Source: Mytilinidion resinicola
Taxonomy: Eukaryota > Ascomycota > Dothideomycetes > Mytilinidiales > Mytilinidiaceae
DNA length: 64,000 bases
Direction: 5' to 3'
Assembly (NCBI RefSeq): GCF_010093595.1
Contig: NW_022985468.1
Span: forward strand, 62,001 to 126,000
This document shows positions 47,308 through 59,041 of this stretch, piece after piece (within the stretch, counting starts at the first letter, position 1; every line of letters starts with the position of its first letter). The position numbers and the translations under genes were made by a program. The notes beneath the pieces were generated by a model. That model saw only the letters and a program-made list of their open reading frames with translations, did no database searches and was not told the origin of the DNA.

Positions 47308-49147
47308 ATTGAAGTCTGTTGAGAAAGCACGGCTCCAGTGTGGAAAGAGAATGAAATATGAAGAGAACGAGAAGGATTTGAATTATGCAAGAGACTACTT
47401 GGAAAGAGATGGTAAGGCTGTAGGCAGAACATGGAAATCACAGTGCCCTCCGATTCTTTTATTGTTGTGAATTCGTAGGGGCTGAGAGCACTGACTAGCG
47501 CAAAGGATCAGGCCGTGGAGCTTCCGCGGGTCTGACCCCGCGTGCAATAACTTCGTACTCGGCCTTTGGTTAACACCGCTCAGCACTGCCCTAACATTTC
47601 CACGGTATGTATTACGCAGGGTGGACTAGTGTGTTCCTAACCATTGGACCTTTGCCGGAAGACCTCTCTTGATCGCTGAGCTTGTCGCAAGATTGAATAT
47701 TTTCAATCACTCTCACTGCGACACGAAGCTCAAGCAAACAACGTAAGGCATTGCGCAATTGACGTTGTCCATTTGGTAGCGGCGCAGGTACCGACACATC
47801 GCCAACATACTTTGCTTCTTTTTTCCTATAAGAGCCGTCACCTGCCTGCTCTACCTTGGATCTTCAACGACAAGCATAAGGTAGTCCTGGAGATTGAGAC
47901 CCGAACGAAATACTTCATAGACCACCAGCTGCACGCAGACCACGGATGGAGCAAATACCAGCAAATGGTCGTGGTGATTGTACTTCTATACAACAGGATT
48001 TGAGGGTCTTCAACGTTAAACCAGTCTGCGCGCAGGGCCTTGTCCATGAGGTCAGAATCATTCTTGCACGAGGAGAGCAGGCGGACAACTTCATAATTCC
48101 TCTTCCACTAGCGCGACCGCAAGGTGTCTGACGTGGCCATAAACGACTATAGTTTGGAAATGCGCACTGGAATTCCGCGTCTAGTACCGGGCAGAAGGTC
48201 TCACCAAGCGACACATCTCCAGGTATCAATAGCAGCTCCCCTAAGAAGACGCCCAGGATAATTGACTTGCGGGATTAGCGCTAACACGCTTCGTGAGTTT
48301 TCAAAATTGGGAGCAGAAACTTGTTATCATGAAAAAGAAAAGGACGACTTAGACTACGTAGAAAGTGATACTCTGCCATCCGAAGAGGTATCTGATGCAA
48401 TCAAGTCGATATCGGCGTGACACGAAGCTTCTCTTTTAGGGTTGTATGTACATATTTACCATTACTTGAGAGGCTTCAATGCGCTTGCACTATCTTGAAT
48501 CTGTACACTGTAAGCAGGACATGGACCGGACCTCACGATGACGCGCTCCCGCGATCGTGTCTTTCTGGTGTCGTCGTCTCACGTGGTGACCCCTGGCGAT
48601 CCTCCAAGCGCACGGACCACTCCAGCCACGTTTGAGGTCCAGCCACTCGACTTCATCCCGCCTCCCCAAAAATACCAACCACCACCAATTTGCGCAATTG
48701 CTAGAAAAGAAGCCGCCGGTCGCTGCAATGGCTTTCCTCTTTCATCTTGCATACTCTGCACTCCCGAACACTGCATATCGCCGCCCACTATCCAACTGCG
48801 ATCCAACTGTTACGTCGCCAACACCGCATTTGCACCAGCGAATAGTACCACACTGAGCTGGCATCCATCCCAATTCCCTACTATTGCTCTTCGACATCAA
48901 CGCTTCGCATCGCTATTATATCGTACCGACGACCTGCTTGGACCTTCGTATAAACATCTCTGAGAAAAGGTATGCCAATCAACCCTCCAGTCTTCAGTCT
49001 CCGACTAACACATCACAGCTCCTACACCTCTTGCTCACGCATCACAACCACCAACCACTCTCCGCACTCCCACACTCTGCCAACGAGTCAGCCAGCCGCC
49101 AGCTCCCAACCTCTCCCACAACCACCTCCACCCACCCACCCGCAACC
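47308..49147. other. Long intergenic region
   Basis: The first 400 bp should be the transporter promoter. From about 48640 the plus strand is C-rich (CCACC, CTCC tracts) and may be the leader of the small membrane protein. Frames such as 48538-48963 are not convincing. Confidence 0.4.
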
Positions 49148-49294
49148 ATGAAGCGCAACATCGTCATCTTCCTCATCGTGCTCATCCTCTTCATCCTCAT
49201 CGCCCTCATCGCCTGGTTGATCTACTACCTCCAAACCCGAATGGCCGTCGGCGGCGGTGCCGCGAGCAGCGTGAGCGATGTGACGGAAGTGTAG
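49148..49294 (+). CDS. Small single-pass membrane protein
   Basis: 48 residues from the ATG at 49148, in a good context (CAACCATGAAG). A basic MKRN is followed by one hydrophobic helix (VIFLIVLILFILIALIAWLI, about 5-24) and a short Gly/Ala/Ser tail ending in Val. There is no signal peptidase site, so it is probably an anchored microprotein. The frame continues upstream without this ATG, but that part is low-complexity leader. The combination of good start context, a clean membrane helix and a pyrimidine-rich leader supports it. No family is recognised. Confidence 0.5.
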   Translation: MKRNIVIFLIVLILFILIALIAWLIYYLQTRMAVGGGAASSVSDVTEV

Positions 49295-50123
49295 ACCTTG
49301 CACACTCGTCCGGTGTACGAATCATGACGGAAAAAGAAACCGGTGCTTATATTGTCCAGACCTGGACTTGTATTTACGCGAGAGGGATACGGGACATGTG
49401 TTTAATGAGTTCGACACAGCGACACGCGCATTAGGTTGGCGTTTGGATTTGAGCATTGATTTGGATTGGGTCGGGATGGGATTGGGTCGGAGTCTTCCTT
49501 TTTATATATTGACGTCGCTGAGGCGATTGTTACCCCGTTGGTCATGCGGGAGGACTGTAATTATGTATACAGGCATTGATATAACTATCATAAATCAACT
49601 ATTCTGCCACCCAGACATCTCAAGATTTCGAGTTTCACATTGCTAGCAAAGATCAAAATCAAGGACCGGTGTAGTGTCGATACTTCGATTACCGTAACTA
49701 TGTAGCGTCCGCCACTCCATCCAGGTTTCCAACCTTCAAACCTTCCAGTTCAGCGCCGGCATATTTAGAGTACAAGATTGGGCGGGGTGGTAGGGGGTGC
49801 TGGTGTATACGCCAAAGAGTGCAGAAGGGCCAGAACGTAAATGTGCAACCGCAGCAGAAAAGATGAAAGAGAAACTTTGTTCCTGACGCCTGTCTGCAAA
49901 GCGCGAACACATGCAGACCCGAACCTGAATCATTCAACCTGAGCCCCAAAGCTACCCACCCCGCGCCTTTTGAACTTAAGGAAATAAGAAACGACAAATC
50001 GAAGGACCGGGGCCCTCTTGACGCTGTAGATTGGGTCGCTTGGTGGCTGTACAGCGAATAGAAGAAGGATCGGACCGTGTCAGGGCTGTGAATGGAAGCG
50101 GGCTGCTGTGAAGAATGGGTCCA
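49295..50123. other. Intergenic between convergent genes
   Basis: Nothing recognised. A minus frame at 49698-49997 is unsupported. Confidence 0.4.
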
Positions 50124-51203
50124 CTAAACGTCATTCTCCTCCATCTCGTCTTCACCGACAGCTTCCTGACCCTCTTTGAACACCCTAGTAAATAGCCACG
50201 TTAGGATGTAATTGTCCTTGACAGGATTCAGAACCAAATTTCAACAGGGAGTCTAAGCAACTTACAAGTGACGTTCGTAGAATTGAAGCATCTGCAGATA
50301 GACGTTAGTCATGTACAGTGAAGCGAGAGGGTAATACTATACTTTTTGCGGGCACTTCCTGTAGAGAAGGCCTATGGCGTGCTGTGTCCTCTTCTCATCG
50401 TTCCACTGGACGTATCCCATTAACTTGGGCTCTCCAGTTTTGGCGTCAATCGTCTGCTCCAAAGATTCGACGGCGATGATAAGGTCTTCCCACAGCCCTT
50501 GTGGTGGTTCCCATACTGGCTCCGACTTGATCTTGCTCTTCAAAGTCGGTGTGCTGTCGTCCCCAGTCTTGCCTGCCTTCGACTTCCTGCGGCCTTGTTT
50601 TGGAGTTTTGCTGGCGACGGGGGTACCAGATTGCTTCCTCTTTCTGCCCGCCCCAGGAGTTGGGTCTCCTAGCTTTGGCCTACCGCCAATCTTCTTGTGA
50701 TATGCCGCCAAAATATCCGTTGCGCCCGAGCTATGAGCTTGTTAGCGCAAGAACAGAGCATTTGGCGCACAACTCACAGATTCTCTTCTGGTTCCCAAGT
50801 ACGTTCCGATTTCTTCTCGTACCCTGCCCACTTCACCTCATATTTGAGGACCTGGATATGTTAGTGTTTGCGGTGATTGAGTCGGCTGGTGTACTGACGT
50901 CGTCTTCGAATGCATGGTTGAGGATTGCCTCGACTATGTATCTAGAGATTAATTAGCAAAAGACGCGCGTAGTGAGGGTCGCGGTTGCGTACTCCTCCTC
51001 CTCCTCCTCCTCTTCTTCTTCATCATCATCGCTATTCTCGTCGCCGTTTTGCGCATCAAGCATGTTCTTGTTGTCCTTGAACGGGATCTCGTCCTCGTTG
51101 CCAGAGGCAGAAGCCTCATCGTCGCTAATGGCAGCTATTACGCGACGCATTAGTGAGGTGTTCGCGATGTTTAAGAGGGCGGAGGGACTGGCTCACGCGG
51201 CAT
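50124..51203 (-). CDS. HP1-like heterochromatin protein
   Basis: Seven exons: 51203-51197, 51134-50993, 50941-50899, 50851-50778, 50730-50343, 50291-50266 and 50184-50124, giving 246 residues. The first exon is only 7 nt. The N-terminus MPPAISDDEAS leads into an acidic run of Glu (about 40-50). A chromodomain follows at about 50-97 (EYIVEAILNHAFEDDVLKYE, VKWAGYEKKSERTWEPEENL), which binds H3K9-methylated histone tails. A basic hinge with KKIGGRPK, GRKRK and QGRRKSK follows, then a chromoshadow domain at about 165-230 (WEDLIIAVESLEQ, GYVQWNDEKRTQHAIGLLYRKCPQKMLQFYERHLVF, in segments) for dimerisation. It is orthologous to Neurospora hpo and Aspergillus hepA by domain order. Confidence 0.93.
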
Positions 51204-51587
51204 GTTGGCTGTTTGGCGACAGCGCGCGCGTTGAAAAGCTAAAGGCGGTGTAGCTGTAGATTTCGCGAGAGCTTTCGACGCACCAGCTCAATCGGCGCTG
51301 CAGTCTGGCAATGGCTGCGACGCGCCGGGAGTGACGAAGCGGTGGCTGGGGTGAAGTGAAGTTAGCGAGCTCTGTCGCGTAACAGATGGCGATCCGGCGA
51401 TGGCTTGGCAGCGACAAAGTTCACGTCCACTTGAAATTTTGGAGCCGCAAACACCGCAACCCCACCCACGCGTCGTGTGAAGCTCAACCCACTGCTCTTT
51501 GAATCAAACCTCTGTCTCTGGTCGTTGATACCCTAGAGAGTTCCTTTTAACGCGGAAAAAATCCCCGCAGCGGGGTCCGGTGCAAAG
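51204..51587. promoter_or_regulatory. Bidirectional promoter of HP1 and CCT5
   Basis: 384 bp between divergent starts, carrying both promoters. No specific site is claimed. Confidence 0.5.
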
Positions 51588-54500
51588 ATGGCGATGAGTA
51601 AGTGTCCCTCAGGCTCCAGCATAGCTCGAAAGAGCTCTATACTGCTGGAATCCTCATATAAGGAGCATAGGCTAACGTATCATGCACCTAGACCTTGACA
51701 TGTCCAATGGTAGACCTACTCCCTCGCGATTCTAGCGACACCGCACGTCCTCGAAGTAAATACTAATAGAATACAGCCCAGGTGATGAAGGACGAGTCAG
51801 GGCGGCCATTTATTATTGTCAGAGAGTGCGTAGCCTTCTATATATGAACCCCGACAGTTGTGATACGGGCGGACTGCTGACAGGATTGCAGTCAGGGCAA
51901 GAAGAAGAGGCAGCATGGAACTGAGGCGGTCAAGTCACATATTCTCGCTGCACGAACAGTCGCGAATATCGTCAAGACATCACTCGTACGCTACTCGCAA
52001 GTCAGAGACTCAGAGCAAATGCTAATATCTGTGCACAGGGTCCAAGAGGGCTGGACAAGATCTTGATATCCCCCGACGGAGATATCACCGTCACAAACGA
52101 TGGCGCCACAATTCTCTCCCAAGTACGCATGCACATTTCTCAAATCTTTTCCATCTCTAACCAAATAGATGGAAATATCAAACCACGTAGCCAAGCTGCT
52201 CGTAGAACTTTCGAAGTCCCAGGATGACGAGATTGGCGATGGCACAACTGGCGTCGTTGTGCTCGCCGGAGCACTGCTCGAACAAGCTGCAGACCTCATA
52301 GACAAGGGCATACATCCCATACGGATAGCAGACGGATACGACCAGGCGTGCGAGGTGGCGGTGGCAGAGTTGGACCGGATCAGCGACATAATTCCCTTTT
52401 CCAAGGAAAACTCCTCGAATCTTTTCAAGGTTGCGAAGACGAGCTTAGGAAGTAAGATTGTCTCCAAGGCACACGATCAGTTCGCGCAAATTGCGGTGGA
52501 TGCCGTGCTATCGGTCGCCGACCTCGAACGAAAGGATGTCGACTTCGAACTCATCAAGGTGGACGGAAAGGTTGGTGGCTCACTCGAGGATACTACCTTG
52601 GTGAAGGGCGTTGTTGTCGACAAGGACTTCTCTCATCCGCAGATGCCCTCGGAGGTTAAGAACGCGAAGCTGGCCATCCTTACCTGTGCCTTTGAGCCCC
52701 CGAAGCCCAAGACTAAGCACAAGCTGGATATCACATCCGTGGAAGAGTTCAAGCGTCTCCAAAAGTACGAATCCAACAAGTTCACCGAGATGATTCAGCA
52801 GATCAAGGACACAGGAGCGAACGTCGTGATCTGTCAATGGGGATTCGACGATGAGGCCAACCATCTTTTGCTCACCAACAAGCTCCCCGCAGTCCGATGG
52901 GTCGGCGGTCCAGAAATCGAGCTCATTGCCATTGCCACGAATGGCAGGATAGTACCCCGATTCGAGGATCTTAGTGCAGAGAAGTTAGGAACTGCCGGTA
53001 TTGTGCGCGAAGTGTCTTTCGGCACGACGAGAGATAAGATGCTTGTCATTGAGGACTGTGCAAACACGCGGGCTGTAACAGTGTTCGTCAGGGGAAGTAA
53101 CAAGATGGTATGTGTCAACTCCGCAGTATTCCGTTTAGATATCCCGGATGGGCTGTATCAAGCCAAGAGATCTTCGAGAGATTCTTACTCATAGTGACCA
53201 CCAGATCATCGACGAGGCCAAGCGCTCCTTGCACGACGCGCTCTGTGTTGTTCGAAATCTCGTCAAGGACAACCGCATCGTCTATGGTGGAGGTGCGGCA
53301 GAGATTGCGTGCTCATTAGCCGTTGAAGATGCAGCGATCAAGGTAAGCATCCAGCACCGGTCTAGGACTCAGATACGGCTTTGCATATACCGGCAACTCT
53401 GAGGATCATTTCTGACACATTTGCGCAGAGTCCTGGTCTGGAGCAGTATGCGATGCGCGCCTTTGCCGACGCGCTGGATGCCGTGCCAATGGCCCTTGCC
53501 GAGAACTCCGGCTTGAGTCCAATCGAGACGCTGGCGGCTATCAAGTCTCGCCAGGCGAAGGAGAAGAACACGCGCCTAGGCGTTGACTGCATGCAGACCG
53601 GGAGCAACGGTAAGCCTGGCTTCCAATCCTTTCAAGCCTTTAGCCCACGATCTCCGTTGTACATTGCCGATCCGTTCGAGATCGTATCAGCGACTCTCGA
53701 GCGTGCATGCAACTCTTCACCGCTCACTACATGCGAGTTCACTGGCGTGCACTTTGACGCACTACTTCCTGGTTTTATGTTGCACTACCCTAGCAGAGAG
53801 GCGCTCGTCACCAGTCCACTTCGACCCCCACGTTTTATCGACGCGCACTCATCAATTTTGTTGGCATTTCTGTTTACCTCACCTAATGCCCTTTTGCCCC
53901 CTCTCGGCTCATTATCGCATCATGAAACTCCTCCTGAGCAACGCTAATATTCTTGTGACAAATCAGACATGCGCGAGCACTTCGTCATTGACCCGCTCAT
54001 CTCGAAACGGCAGCAATTGCTACTAGCCACGCAGCTATGCAGAATGGTGTTGAAGGTACGATTCAAGACTTTTCATTACTTCTCATTTCAATACGTTATT
54101 AAAAATCGTTCCCTCTTTTCCACGTCAGCCATGCATTGTAATCTTGGAAGCCTTGTCTTCCCAGGTCTTGTTAATAGACCCCGGCTCCTTACCTCCCGCA
54201 TCCCATTCTCTTCAAACCGCCTTTCCCGTTTCCCCGATGCTTCACGCAACACAAACACAGGCCGCGCAAACACAAACACAAACACGGCAGCGATGCATGC
54301 ATACCCGTTCCGCGTACCGTGTTTGCACTTGAAGCGTCGCCTCTATACCCAATCCCCTCGCACTTCTTTCCCGACTATCTCTCACCGCTATTTCCCCCAC
54401 ATTTTGTATCCGGTCCTCATCGCTGTCGTGTTTTTGCAACTGCGTCGGTGCTTTTTGGCCCGGGTCATGCTTCCGCTCCTTCCCCGGGCCCACTTCCCCG

Positions 54501-54645
54501 CAGTGTTCGTGTTCTCTCCTTGCGTTGTGCTACTTTGTTTGTTACACGAGAGAGGGATGATGAAGAAGAACGAAGACAGCTAATGATTTCTATGTGATAG
54601 GTCAACAACGTTATTATCGCCGGCGGTGATGACAATGAGTTCTAG
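51588..54645 (+). CDS. CCT5: CCT5, epsilon subunit of TRiC chaperonin
   Basis: Ten exons: 51588-51597, 51692-51709, 51777-51825, 51892-51985, 52039-52122, 52169-53107, 53205-53342, 53429-53609, 53967-54055 and 54601-54645, giving 548 residues, the family length. CCT5 is one of eight subunits of the cytosolic chaperonin that folds actin, tubulin and WD40 proteins. The group II signatures are seen: [47 protein letters not shown] and [12 protein letters not shown]. The C-terminus [14 protein letters not shown] is typical. Exons 1, 2 and 10 are only 10, 18 and 45 nt. The last two introns are unusually long (357 and 545 nt). Confidence 0.96.
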
Positions 54646-55660
54646 GTGCGGTCGCAGTGGACTGGCTGGATCGGCTCAGATGCAGAACTACTGCTTCAAT
54701 AAAGTGCCAGTACTCAGGATGACGGGGAACTCGAAACCACATTCTTCGCCACGAAACTGGCCTCCTACTAGGAGCAATCCTTGCTTAAGCATCGGTTGTG
54801 TTGTAGAACGTTGGCATAGCTGGCCGAAACCCCTACCCATAAACGGCCAAACCTCTACCTAGATAGCGTCGAGCGAAAATGTACTGTAAAGACCGTTTGG
54901 CAGTGTGAATGAAATTACCTGCCCATGACAATCGAGATGACTGTGATGTGCGTATTGCTTGTATTTCGTGTATCTGCACAAACGTAAGGTTGAAGGAAGG
55001 CTCGGCCCGCTAGCGTCTCCGAGTAGTGTGATTCGAGGCGGACGATGACGCATATGCTCATTCCTTTGTATCGTTGATGCGACGAAAACTAGCCCTTGGA
55101 TAGTTGACAGGCTTTTGGAGCCCGACTTGAAGCCTTCAGGATATGTATCTATTTTCTCCTTGCGGCTTGAATGGCTCGGCGGTGCTTTCGTGGTGCTGTT
55201 GTGATGGCTGCTTCTTGATCTCGGTTCCATCTCTCCAGAGTCTTTTTTAGTAGTTAAGCGATTTTGAAGGCACATAGTTAGGGGGCCTTTTTGCGCCTTT
55301 TGGTACCGATCACTGACGGTAATTCGGCTGTCGGGATTCGAGGAGTGAGGAAGCATGCGGTTTGGGTGAATGTGGTGGGTATTCTTGGATACAAGCTCAC
55401 TTTTTGCTCTTGATGGAGTAACAGCTGGTGAGTGAGGCTTTAAGGAAAATGGTTGTTGGGTGTGGAGGGCGGTCTTGGGGACTTGAGCGAGGGAGGATTT
55501 GTGGGAGTAGGAGCGGTGGAGAGGTTATAAGGGTAGGCTGGTTGCTTTTCATACCTCTGATATGTATTGCAGGATAGTAGGAGGATATTTAAGGGAGAGG
55601 GGGGCCCCAGGCCACGCATCACGATTCCTCAAGGATTCGTCTCTCAATACACGAAATCGT
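54646..55660. other. Gene-poor flank of CCT5
   Basis: A minus frame at 54859-55356 (165 residues, Ser/Lys/His-rich, true ATG) is possible but has no family resemblance and no supporting context. I leave it uncalled. A G/A-rich stretch lies at 55440-55510. Confidence 0.35.
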
Positions 55661-56385
55661 CAATTCCATCTACGAGCTCCCTGCCGTGCACTCTTCCATT
55701 ACAATTAGGGTGTAATAGTCTTTAAAAGGTAAGGCAAATTAGTTTTAGGCATAAAATAGGTTACTTTTAATAGGTAGTATTAAAGTTTTAAGTTAAACAC
55801 AAGGTTCCTATCTACATAAACAAGTGTGCTTAAGTACAAAAGCTAACTCCTAAGAAACCCATGTGCTCGTGGACTCGTCCAACGAGCCCTGCTCGTTCGA
55901 TCCCTCTACGAGCCAGCACGTGACCTCTGTCCCGTGATGTTCCTATTCTTAGATCGTTCCCGTCCACCAGCAGTCCGTGGGGGAATCCAAGATTCCTATA
56001 CGGCCAACCCTCGCTCCTCAAGGTCCCGTGATCTGATCCTGCGTAATCAATCTAATCTGCTTACTTGTCTCCTCGAGTACCTCAGTACTCGGACTGTTCG
56101 TGTTACGGGTTGTAACAATTGGTTAGATTCAGACTGTTTCTAAGTAGTCCGATTAGTTGCACGCTGCGTGGTGCTGCTAATTAGTCAGATTAGCCTAGAT
56201 AGGGCAGATTAGTGCGTAGGCTTAGCGCTATAGGATAAACAGGCGATACCCCTTAGTTTTAGGGGGGCAAGCGGCTCATTTAGCATAACTGTACGGATCA
56301 ACGCCTTATATTATATATTGCCTGACGAACACCAACTATTCTTTTAACACTAAGACGGAGATTTATCAGCCGCTAATCACTATTA
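55661..56385. other. AT-rich island beside transposon
   Basis: Composition becomes much richer in A and T than the coding blocks, especially 55705-55860 and 56140-56385, with many TTAGT and TAGATTA words. Such islands in ascomycetes often hold old mutated repeats. I cannot identify an element in it. Confidence 0.4.
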
Positions 56386-56432
56386 ACGTAGCCGGATAGC
56401 ATGTGGCCCAGGATAGCATGTGGCCCACCCCA
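56386..56432 (+). repeat. Left terminal inverted repeat
   Basis: 47 bp, identical to the reverse complement of 57480-57526. It contains the 17-bp word GGATAGCATGTGGCCCA twice in tandem. Confidence 0.92.
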
Positions 56433-56499
56433 CCAAACCACAACGCCAAATATTGCGAATTGCTCAACCACAACGAATTGTATTTGGTGTAGCTACCTG

Positions 56500-57435
56500 C
56501 TAGCTAGTTGCCTGGCGTCTAGGGCACGTACGAGCGTTGTGCTCTAATGATTCGCACAAGCTACACTTTGGTGGTGCTCGCTGCCGTCGCTCAGCTGGCC
56601 CTGATGTTGCCCCCTCTGCTGCCCCTTCTTGGGCAGCTTGTGCGAGAGCAGCTCCTTCTGCTCCTAATAGAACACCTCCTCTACCTATATACCTGCGTTT
56701 CTTTGCCCTCTTTTTTTTGGCGCTGATTCTCTTTGCGTAGCTGTTCAACTTCGCGTTCAAGCAGCACAGTCCTTAACATTGCGATTTCACATCCTTTCGC
56801 AAGTTGTCGAATTGCATCATTTGTTGGGCTTGGTAGGCTATGCGTGCGCTGCCTAATTAACCGTTGTATTAAGGCCCTTTGCTTTTAAAGCTCCTCAATA
56901 TTATAAGGTGTCTCAGCAGCCCAAGATGAAGCTTTTGATTGTGGACGGCGTTGGGGTGATGGCGTTTGATATTCAACATGCAGCTGTGATAGCACGCGAT
57001 CAGGGCTGTATGGAACTAGCCCAGTAGCTGCGAATCCTGCCCGTATGTTGTTCTGTGATAGTGCTAGCTACCTAGCCTGCTTGTATAGTGCCGTGCCCAC
57101 TTCTCGCCAATAGGTCTTGTATCCCCACGCTGCGTGGCTAAGACGCCAGCTATCTCCCGTACGGTCGCGATTCTTAGCGGCATACCGCGTTGATCCATCG
57201 ATAGAATCCACTGCTTGAGGACCTCTTCTTGTGCTTGTGTAAGACGGCGATTTGGTGCTGCTGAGCCACGTTTTGGCTGGATACCATTGACGCGTCGCCG
57301 TGCTGTTGTTCTGGCCACATCGTACGTGCTAGTGGCCTTTCGGAAACTTGTAATTTGGCCTTGTTTATAGGCATTGATAGATAGAAGAATTCTGCCCTCT
57401 TGATGAAGGGCCTCTTGTTGTTGTGGTGGAGGCAT
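56500..57435 (-). pseudogene. Transposase remnant, catalytic core deleted
   Basis: The N-terminal part starts at the ATG at 57435 and reads to a stop at 57064. It has an HTH of Psq type (ILLSINAYKQGQITSFRKAT, VARTTARRRV) and the CENP-B-type second helix region (LTQAQEEVLKQWILSMDQRG, EKWARHYTSRLGS). Just downstream, in another frame, the typical post-catalytic sequence appears (LSQNNIRAGFAATGLVPYSP, about 57060-57000). It runs to a Lys-rich coil and a CSLCESLEHNARTCP zinc knuckle ending at 56500. Intact relatives have a DDE domain of roughly 200 residues between these, so the deletion junction is near 57060-57070. Confidence 0.85.
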
Positions 57436-57479
57436 TGAGGTTGTAGTTGTATCACGCGTCGCGTTTCCGGAGAATTTGA

Positions 57480-57526
57480 TGGGGTGGGCCACATGCTATC
57501 CTGGGCCACATGCTATCCGGCTACGT
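57480..57526 (-). repeat. Right terminal inverted repeat
   Basis: Mirror of the left repeat with no mismatch over 47 bp. Pairing stops at the next base. Confidence 0.92.
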
Positions 57527-57876
57527 TAAAAGGGGTTGCTCGGACGCGGCTTACGCCATATTCCAGGGGTCTACCGCCAGCGCGTTTTGCTCGGAGAAAG
57601 TTGCCTCGCATTATCAACAAACACTCCAAACATGAATTATTAATATTACTTCGCAAATACTTTCCAGTGATTATAGTATACTCGACCGGATACCTCTCAC
57701 TCCCATGGCACATCGCGATGTGTCCTACGATGGGTATAAGAGGATGCGACAGCCTCCCCTTCTGTCGTTGCATCACTACAACCAAACGAACTGAGTAAAA
57801 CGATCCATATTATCCTAAACCTCTTCAACATTCTATACTGGTCATTTATCGCTGCCTAATATCGACGAAACTGAAA

Positions 57877-58967
57877 ATGGTTTCCTGGGCTATCACCGGC
57901 GCGACGCGAGGCATTGGCGTAAGCTTCCCCAGGTCAACACAACCACATCCTCAAATGCTAATAAGATCATCTTTGCAGTTCGGCTTCGTCAATAATCTTG
58001 TAAGTCTACCGCTACAATTGTAGTCATGGCAAATGCCTGCCACTGACTGTGCCGCCAAAGTCTGTCGATCCGAAGAACCAAGTGTTTGCCCTCATTCGAA
58101 GTCGAGGAACTGCCGGTCCGCTTGAGAAGCTTGCTGCAAAGCGCAAAAACATCCATATTGTAGTGACCGATATCTCCGACCCGAGGAAGTTGGATCAGGC
58201 TACCGCTGAAGTCTCTAAAGTCACAGCCGGTTCGCTTGATGTCTTGATTCTCAACGCTGGCTCCGCAGGGCCAGATACCAACGCGCTACCGCCAAGTGCC
58301 TTGTGAGTGAACGGTCCTAATGCGCTTGAGAGTTCAAATTGCTGACACAGTGCAGTCGTGGCAAGGAAGAAGCGCTGGAGAAGGAGATTAATGAGAACGT
58401 ATGATCCTTCAGCTAGCACATGAGCGATAACAGTAAAAATTGACTGCTCCCAGATCAAAAACAACCTGATCAGCAACATCTACGTCATCCACTCCTTCCT
58501 CGATCTCGTTCGTAACGGCAAAGAGAAGAAGATCATATTCATTTCCAGTCAGAGTGGAGACGTTGAGGTCACTCGTATCTCTGGCCTACCTACCATGCTG
58601 GGATATTCTATCAGCAAGGCTGGCATGAACATGGTCACCACCAAGTTCGGCATTGAATTAGCCCAAGATGGCATCAAGACACTGTCTATGAGTCCAGGAT
58701 GGGTAAACACAGATGCTGGTCAGTCAATACGCAAGGCGAATCGTGTCGGCACAGATGACTGACTTCAGAACAGCTCAAGCAGTCACAGGCGACCCGGAGA
58801 TACGCAAATTCATGCTAAGTGCCTTTCACAAGATCGACCCAAGCGTTAATGGACCGATTCCGGTAGATGAATCAGTCACCGCTATGCTTCAGGTGATTCA
58901 GAACTTGACGGAAGCGAACAGTGGGAAATTTCTGACGCATCACGGAAATGATGATGAGTGGTTCTAG
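57877..58967 (+). CDS. Short-chain dehydrogenase/reductase
   Basis: Six exons: 57877-57918, 57979-57999, 58061-58302, 58356-58398, 58454-58718 and 58774-58967, giving 268 residues. The second exon is 21 nt. The classical SDR features are all present: the cofactor loop TGATRGIG at 7-14, the NAG motif (DVLILNAGSAGP), a catalytic Ser in IFISSQSGDV and the YxxxK as YSISK. An Asp at the end of the second strand (VTDISD) is not diagnostic of NAD or NADP here. It is a cytosolic oxidoreductase and the substrate is unknown. A Zn2Cys6 regulator ends only 75 bp beyond its stop on the other strand. Confidence 0.9.
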
Positions 58968-59041
58968 TTTGGAAGCTGAATGGATCTATCTTGATAGAAT
59001 ATCAGGACAGTGAATGGAAGTGATGGGGCCGAGACGCGAAC

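Larger units (their letters stand above)
56386..57526 (-). mobile_element. Pogo-like DNA transposon, internally deleted
   Basis: The 1141-bp element is bounded by perfect 47-bp terminal inverted repeats (56386-56432 and 57480-57526) starting ACGTAGCCGGATAGCATGTG. TA on both sides (56384-56385 and 57527-57528) is the target duplication of Tc1/mariner/pogo elements. Each repeat holds two direct copies of the 17-mer GGATAGCATGTGGCCCA, likely transposase sites. Inside, read on the minus strand, are the two ends of a transposase: an N-terminal DNA-binding part and a C-terminal part with a zinc knuckle. The DDE catalytic domain between them is missing. The copy cannot move by itself but its ends look intact. 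Confidence 0.9.

Noticed and set aside
54859..55356. 165-residue minus frame downstream of CCT5
   Set aside because: Has a true ATG but no domain, no relatives recognised and lies in a gene-poor flank. Kept only as a note.
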